Below, piece by piece: positions 57,001 to 60,567 of a stretch of DNA of 60,567 bases. This DNA comes from Nitrospirales bacterium (lineage in GTDB: Bacteria; Nitrospirota; Nitrospiria; Nitrospirales; UBA8639). The first letter of the stretch is position 1. Every line of letters begins with the position of its first letter. The notes under the pieces are model-generated. The model was not told where the DNA came from. It saw only the letters and a list, made by a program, of their open reading frames with translations, and ran no database searches. The DNA is taken from positions 1 through 60,567 of the forward strand of contig JALDRK010000025.1 in assembly GCA_031315915.1 (NCBI GenBank), read 5' to 3'. The position numbers and the translations under genes are program-made.

Positions 57001-57520
57001 CTGACTCTTTGGTCGATCCCACCACCAACCGAATGACCCTGCAGTTTCAATCCTTGTTTTGATGGAAGTGCCTTTCTGACCCAACACCACCATTACGGGG
57101 CCCTCCATTCGGATGGCGTTTCAATCCTTGTTTTGATGGAAGTGCCTTTCTGACTACTGTAAGGGCAGTATTACCGGCCGATGGCTCCTGCAAGTTTCAA
57201 TCCTTGTTTTGATGGAAGTGCCTTTCTGACCTTGAGGGATGACACGCACCATTCAACGGGAGACTTGTTTCAATCCTTGTTTTGATGGAAGTGCCTTTCT
57301 GACCATCGACCTGCTTTTGAATGGGTCTGGGTATTGCGAAGTTTCAATCCTTGTTTTGATGGAAGTGCCTTTCTGACCGCACAAGAAGGTTTGGCGGGGA
57401 TGACATGGAAGTGTTTCAATCCTTGTTTTGATGGAAGTGCCTTTCTGACGCGAATCGGCTTTCCCGCTTTGAGCAGTTTCTCTGTTTCAATCCTTGTTTT
57501 GATGGAAGTGCCTTTCTGAC
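54009..57520 (-). CRISPR. CRISPR array, 48 repeats of 37 nt and 47 spacers
   Basis: I counted 48 copies of a 37-nt repeat that on the plus strand begins GTTTCAATCCTTG and ends GTGCCTTTCTGAC, spaced 71-77 bases apart (spacers 34-40 nt). The copies look identical from end to end. The reverse complement ends in ATTGAAAC, the usual 5' handle of crRNAs cut by Cas6, so the array is read leftward. The AT-rich leader and the cas genes lie on the right, making the right end the newest. The absence of decay even in the oldest (left) repeat, and the length, suggest a recently active array. Spacers look GC-mixed and unique; I see none matching this window. Confidence 0.97.
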
Positions 57521-57689
57521 CGCAAAATTCTTGAATTTTCTACAATAACAATAGGTTGTGTGAATTTCAGAAAAGGAATTTTCTGGTATTTCTCCCTGGT
57601 TTCATTTCTATAATTGCCCCATTTTTGGCCTCCTTTCATCGATTTGTCCATCCTAACCCCTTGGTGTTCTTCTCTTATTTCCGTTTGGG
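57521..57689 (-). promoter_or_regulatory. CRISPR leader
   Basis: The 169 bases between the array's newest repeat and cas4 are AT-rich (TTCTACAATAACAATAGG, TTCAGAAAAGGAATTTTCTGG), in contrast to the array and genes. Position and composition fit the leader that carries the array promoter and the site for new-spacer insertion. TTCAGAAAAGGAATTTTCTG contains an inverted AGAAAA/TTTTCT. Confidence 0.7.
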
Positions 57690-58292
57690 TTACTTCACGC
57701 AAATATTTCGGTAGCAACAATCCAAACATCGAACGGCATGAGGCGTCCGTTTGGGGAATTTGCCGCGTTGAATAATGGCCACCATGTCCGTGAGGATTTT
57801 CATCGCTTCGCTTCGCTCCTGAGCGCCAATCGGAATCTCCTTGACCACATTCCCTTTACGAACGTAACAGATATAACCCTTGTTGACCGCGAGACCATAC
57901 GTATCTTCCACCAACATCCCATAAAGAATCAATTGATATTTATGGGTGCGATACACGGTGTCTTTATATTCAGTATATTTGTAATCCAACGGGGCCATGG
58001 TGCCGTCACTCAGTTGAAGGACTTCATCGACCTTCCCTTTGAGGTGATACCGTTCGGAGACCAGATACACATCCCGGTCCTTTGCGACACAGCCTAACTT
58101 TTTTCGTACGTACTCCGGGTTTCGTATCCGTCGTTGTTCATGCACCTTCCGCCCTTTGAGGACGATAAACCGTTGATCCTCGTTCTGGGGAATCTCTAGG
58201 CAATTCATGAAGTAGATAAACCTTGGACAATAGAGGTATTCGATGACCTCGGACGGGGTAATGTAGAGTCCCTGTGTTTCCGCCACGTTCAT
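57690..58292 (-). CDS. cas4: CRISPR-associated nuclease Cas4
   Basis: The 200-residue protein has the Cas4 layout: Cys22 in EVIEYLYCPRFIYF, the RecB-like nuclease residues in VDEVLQLSDGTMAPLDYKYT and HKYQLILYGMLVED, and the C-terminal cysteines 189, 192, 193 and 198 (RCLDCCYRNIC) that with Cys22 hold an iron-sulfur cluster. Cas4 trims pre-spacers and picks those with a proper PAM, working with Cas1-Cas2. It is the gene nearest the leader, 19 bases after cas2 in reading order. Confidence 0.95.
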   Translation of the reverse strand: MNVAETQGLYITPSEVIEYLYCPRFIYFMNCLEIPQNEDQRFIVLKGRKVHEQRRIRNPEYVRKKLGCVAKDRDVYLVSERYHLKGKVDEVLQLSDGTMAPLDYKYTEYKDTVYRTHKYQLILYGMLVEDTYGLAVNKGYICYVRKGNVVKEIPIGAQERSEAMKILTDMVAIIQRGKFPKRTPHAVRCLDCCYRNICVK

Positions 58293-58311
58293 CAGCGCAC
58301 CGTTGGTCGGA

Positions 58312-58602
58312 CTAAATAAACTTGGCGAGAATGTCGTCCGTCACCAACTCCTTGTCAAACGCCTGTCCCAAAAGCTTCACTTTTTTAAAGTCCTCATCGC
58401 ACAGCGGAAATATGTATAAGGAATCGCACTCCACATTCATCAGTTCCTCACACCGGATGGCCAATTCTTCTACCTGGTTCCGCTCCAGATTTCCCAAAAA
58501 CACACTTTTTTGTACCCGGTACAATCCGGCCTCTTTACACGCTTTCGCAATTTTCGTCCGTTTCGGCGTCGCCGCGACATCGTACACCACCCATGTCAGC
58601 AT
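58312..58602 (-). CDS. cas2: CRISPR-associated protein Cas2
   Basis: The 96-residue protein matches Cas2: MLTWVVYDVAATPKRTKIAK with the conserved Asp8, YRVQKSVFLGNLERNQVEEL, and DSLYIFPLCDEDFKKVKLLG. It forms the dimer bridge of the Cas1-Cas2 integration complex. Its first 68 bases overlap the end of cas1 in another frame, so the two are tightly coupled. Confidence 0.96.
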   Translation of the reverse strand: MLTWVVYDVAATPKRTKIAKACKEAGLYRVQKSVFLGNLERNQVEELAIRCEELMNVECDSLYIFPLCDEDFKKVKLLGQAFDKELVTDDILAKFI

Positions 58603-59578
58603 CGGGAGCCTCCTGTATCAGCGTGTTCGCAATCCGGTGACATTCAAACTGGATAATGTCCCGTTGTTTAATATTTCGATTCCGGTATCGGACGCCGGTT
58701 TCAAATGTTTCATTGATGGCTTGAATGAGTCCGGCTTTGCCCTCTTTGTTGAGCGTCAATCCCCCCGGCACGGTCTCGAACCAATCCTGGTTGACTTTTC
58801 GGCCGGAGAACAAATAGACGACGGTCTGATCAGCCAGATACCGGAACATTTCCATTAAATCGAACACCAGCGATTTTTTATTGTAATTATCAGTATGGAG
58901 GAACCCCACATAGGGATCGAGTCCTGCAATCATGCAGGCCTTCTCCACCATGGAATAGAGCACGCCGTAAGCATAATTCAGCAGGCAGTTAAACTCGTCC
59001 TTGGCGGGTTGCCGGGACCGGCCTTGAAACCGATACCGATCGGGCATGATAAAACTCAGCGCGTCAAAGTAGGCTCGTCCTCCCGCGCCTTCCACCCCCA
59101 TGATAGTTCCCCGCTGATCCTCCAGCGTTCCATTGAGCTCGCCGAGTTTGTCTTTTCCTGTCTCCAACCGTTGAGCATATACGAGAATATCCGATTCTTT
59201 TTCGGGTCTGGCATGAGCCAGTTTTTTGAGAAAGTCAATTTGACGGGCAAACTTTTCAGCAATCCACTCCTGGGCCAAGACCAGGCCACGGGCGTCCTGG
59301 GCATATTCCAACTGGCGACGACGAATCAGCGTGGTGCTTCCCAATTTCGGATGCCAGAGGCGGCCATAGGGCTCTCCAAATTCATCCATAAACAGGATTT
59401 CGATATTGTGATCGATAGCGGCTTTGATGGCGTCCGTGGACAGATATGCTCCGGTGGTGATGAGAATGCTGTCCACCTTGCGGAGAGAGACTTCAAAGGT
59501 CTTGTCCTCATTCTTGACGAGGAAGCAGTCACCCTGCTTCCGAAGGTACGCGCCGAAAGTATTGATGACCAGTTGCAT
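58535..59578 (-). CDS. cas1: CRISPR-associated integrase Cas1
   Basis: The 347-residue protein has the Cas1 active site: Glu163 in GVEGAGGRAYFDAL, His228 in GFLHTDNYNKKSLVFDL and Asp240/Glu243 after it. It begins MQLVINTFGAYLRKQGDCFL. It inserts spacers at the leader end. The catalytic set is complete, so the adaptation module looks functional. The C-terminal end (EAPDADMGGVRCRGDAETDE) overlaps cas2 and is unlike usual Cas1 ends, so it may be a variable tail. Confidence 0.96.
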   Translation of the reverse strand: MQLVINTFGAYLRKQGDCFLVKNEDKTFEVSLRKVDSILITTGAYLSTDAIKAAIDHNIEILFMDEFGEPYGRLWHPKLGSTTLIRRRQLEYAQDARGLVLAQEWIAEKFARQIDFLKKLAHARPEKESDILVYAQRLETGKDKLGELNGTLEDQRGTIMGVEGAGGRAYFDALSFIMPDRYRFQGRSRQPAKDEFNCLLNYAYGVLYSMVEKACMIAGLDPYVGFLHTDNYNKKSLVFDLMEMFRYLADQTVVYLFSGRKVNQDWFETVPGGLTLNKEGKAGLIQAINETFETGVRYRNRNIKQRDIIQFECHRIANTLIQEAPDADMGGVRCRGDAETDENCESV

Positions 59579-59654
59579 GGGTTTCCCTCACGCTAACCTT
59601 GGCCCAGTTCGTTCAACAGCCCCATGCTCTGCTTTGTGCTCATCCTCACACTAG

Positions 59655-60032
59655 TCATGTGAATTCCTCTGTGTCCCGTTGGTGGATTCGTATCCGTCCT
59701 GGTTCCACAATCCACAATTCATTCTCGAGGGGTCGAGTTTGCAAAACAGCGAGAAACTCCTGGAGACGGGTGAGGAGGGAGTCCACGGTGGGATGCGATG
59801 GCAACTCAAGGATCACGATGCCATGGGTGCCTTCTGGAGGAAAGCGGATAACCTGTCCAAAATCATGATCCAACGTGATGAGCGCTCGTTCTTCGAAAAT
59901 GGCCGCACGGATTATCCTCTCATCCGCTTCACCCCCTAATCCTTCCTCTCGCACCGTTGAGACCTCATGACCGGCGGATTTCAAAAAGGTCACTCCGCGG
60001 TGACCAATGTTTTCATCTAGCTTAAATTTCAT
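59655..60032 (-). CDS. DUF5615 PIN-like toxin
   Basis: The 125-residue protein matches DUF5615: MKFKLDENIGHRGVTFLKSA, DERIIRAAIFEERALITLDH and DFGQVIRFPPEGTHGIVILE. Acidic residues Asp6, Asp37, Asp55 and Asp57 form the PIN-like metal site of a putative RNase. It overlaps the preceding DUF433 gene by four bases (ATGA). DUF433-DUF5615 pairs act as toxin-antitoxin modules by association. Its place inside a cas operon is unusual. Confidence 0.9.
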   Translation of the reverse strand: MKFKLDENIGHRGVTFLKSAGHEVSTVREEGLGGEADERIIRAAIFEERALITLDHDFGQVIRFPPEGTHGIVILELPSHPTVDSLLTRLQEFLAVLQTRPLENELWIVEPGRIRIHQRDTEEFT

Positions 60033-60271
60033 GCCCCCGTCTCCGTCGGGACTGGGATGATCCGCTCACGTGCGGCTTCGGCACCGTAGGCAATGGCCGC
60101 CAGAATATCCTCATGAGTCAATTGGGGGTACTCTTCCAGTAATTCTTTTTCGCTCATGCCGTTCGCCAGGAAATCGAGAATGAGGGAGACCCAGATGCGT
60201 GTCCCCTTAATGCAAGGTTTCCCGAAACAGACATTGGGATTGATGCTGATGCGATTCAACAGATTAGCCAT
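60029..60271 (-). CDS. DUF433 antitoxin
   Basis: From ATG at 60269-60271, after AAGGAGAAACCCC, the protein has 80 residues and matches DUF433: ISINPNVCFGKPCIKGTRIW, LILDFLANGMSEKELLEEYP, THEDILAAIAYGAEAARER. This is a small winged-helix DNA-binding protein that would neutralise and repress the following DUF5615 toxin. An upstream in-frame ATG (60343) would add 24 lysine- and glutamate-rich residues; the internal start has the better ribosome site. Confidence 0.9.
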   Translation of the reverse strand: MANLLNRISINPNVCFGKPCIKGTRIWVSLILDFLANGMSEKELLEEYPQLTHEDILAAIAYGAEAARERIIPVPTETGA

Positions 60272-60323
60272 AGGGGTTTCTCCTTCCTCAACAACATCTA
60301 CTATCCTTTTTTCTTTTTTTTCC

Positions 60324-60567
60324 TTAAAAAATTGGAACATCATCCATTCTAACCTTCTGCACCGTCCCGAACCCGCGAGACACGGATTTACCGAGGCCGA
60401 TGAGGTCGGGTATTTCGAAGTTTACCTCAATGATGCCTTTGAAACCGATCATGGGCACCCCTTTCAATCGGACCGGAGTCCGCACAGGATAGACAGCCAG
60501 CCGGGACACTTTGATTTCCTGCGTCACCACGTAGCCAAACCCTTTGGACATGGAGAGGATGTTCCCA
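60324..60567 (-). CDS. cas6: CRISPR endonuclease Cas6, C-terminal part (runs off the window)
   Basis: The visible frame ends at 60324 and is open to the right edge, so only the C-terminal 80 residues are seen. LSMSKGFGYVVTQEI, then GVPMIGFKGIIEVNF, then IPDLIGLGKSVSRGFGTVQK is the end of a Cas6 RAMP fold with its Gly-rich loop. Cas6 cuts the pre-crRNA within repeats, leaving the ATTGAAAC handle seen in the array. The ATG at 60549-60551 is internal, not the true start. The gene order cas6, toxin-antitoxin, cas1, cas2, cas4 is read leftward. Confidence 0.85.
   Translation of the reverse strand, partial: GNILSMSKGFGYVVTQEIKVSRLAVYPVRTPVRLKGVPMIGFKGIIEVNFEIPDLIGLGKSVSRGFGTVQKVRMDDVPIF

Noticed and set aside
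54085..57519. Long open frames through the CRISPR array on both strands (repeating KALPSKQGLK or FNPCFDGSAFLT)
   Set aside because: They are translations of the 37-nt repeat and stay open because the repeat has no stop in those frames. They are not genes.
54009..57520. Spacers targeting genes in this window
   Set aside because: By eye I found no spacer matching sequence outside the array. A proper search was not possible.
60324..60551. A complete 75-residue gene at the right edge
   Set aside because: The frame is open beyond its first ATG to the window end, and the sequence is the C-terminal end of Cas6, so it is a partial gene.

Overview
The window looks like chromosome from a Nitrospira-type bacterium (phylum Nitrospirota) of fairly modest GC. 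This is an inference from gene content: a BBP2-like outer-membrane barrel next to two ammonium transporters, GlnK and glutamine synthetase; an NtrYX pair; squalene/phytoene-synthase, cupredoxin and ferredoxin genes; and many small conserved unknowns. No rRNA or marker gene is present to prove it. Three tRNA genes (Gly-CCC, Pro-CGG, Ala-CGC) lie between housekeeping genes.

Layout. 1-7.7 kb: the start of pdxB, a ketopantoate-reductase-like fusion protein, ndk, a lipoprotein with a glycosidase-like domain, gcvH-lpdA, a ComEA-like HhH protein and tyrS. 8.2-12.4 kb: a compact peptide-modification locus made of a 42-residue precursor-like peptide, a terminator, two coupled ATP-grasp-type genes, a PqqD-type recognition protein and an HPr-kinase-like protein. 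I read it as a ribosomally made, modified peptide (RiPP) system that mixes a lasso-type leader motif with ATP-grasp chemistry; it is the best candidate here for an undescribed system. 12.5-21.5 kb: STAS protein, HtpX, cupredoxin, terpenoid synthase, ferredoxins, alanine dehydrogenase, a rhodanese protein and a frameshifted mazG. 21.7-28.6 kb: NtrYX two-component pair, RlmD-type methyltransferase, purM and purN. 29-36 kb: a frameshifted CsgG-like lipoprotein followed by a caspase-FGE fusion, exported unknowns, an Rrf2 regulator, DUF2061 and DUF423 membrane proteins, and an MscS channel.

36.4-46.3 kb is a nitrogen-assimilation block: porin, amtB1, glnK, amtB2, glnA (adenylylation Tyr397), then two divergent GlnE-like genes. 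The plus-strand gene carries the first adenylyltransferase-type half. The minus-strand gene carries the second half fused to ACT domains and contains a one-base frameshift. clpB and a secreted four-PAN-domain metallopeptidase follow.

52-60.6 kb is a defence region. An active-looking CRISPR array of 48 identical 37-nt repeats is read leftward, with cas4, cas2 and cas1, a DUF433/DUF5615 toxin-antitoxin pair and the end of a cas6 gene on its leader side. On its old end it abuts relics of two other CRISPR systems: type I-E-like repeats and a different 37-nt palindromic repeat, found as a 102-bp unit in two copies about 1.8 kb apart, beside a broken Cas4(-Cas1) gene. Several genes carry single-base frameshifts at short homopolymers (mazG, the CsgG-like gene, the glnE second half, the cas4 relic). 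These may be assembly errors and should be checked against reads before being called biology.
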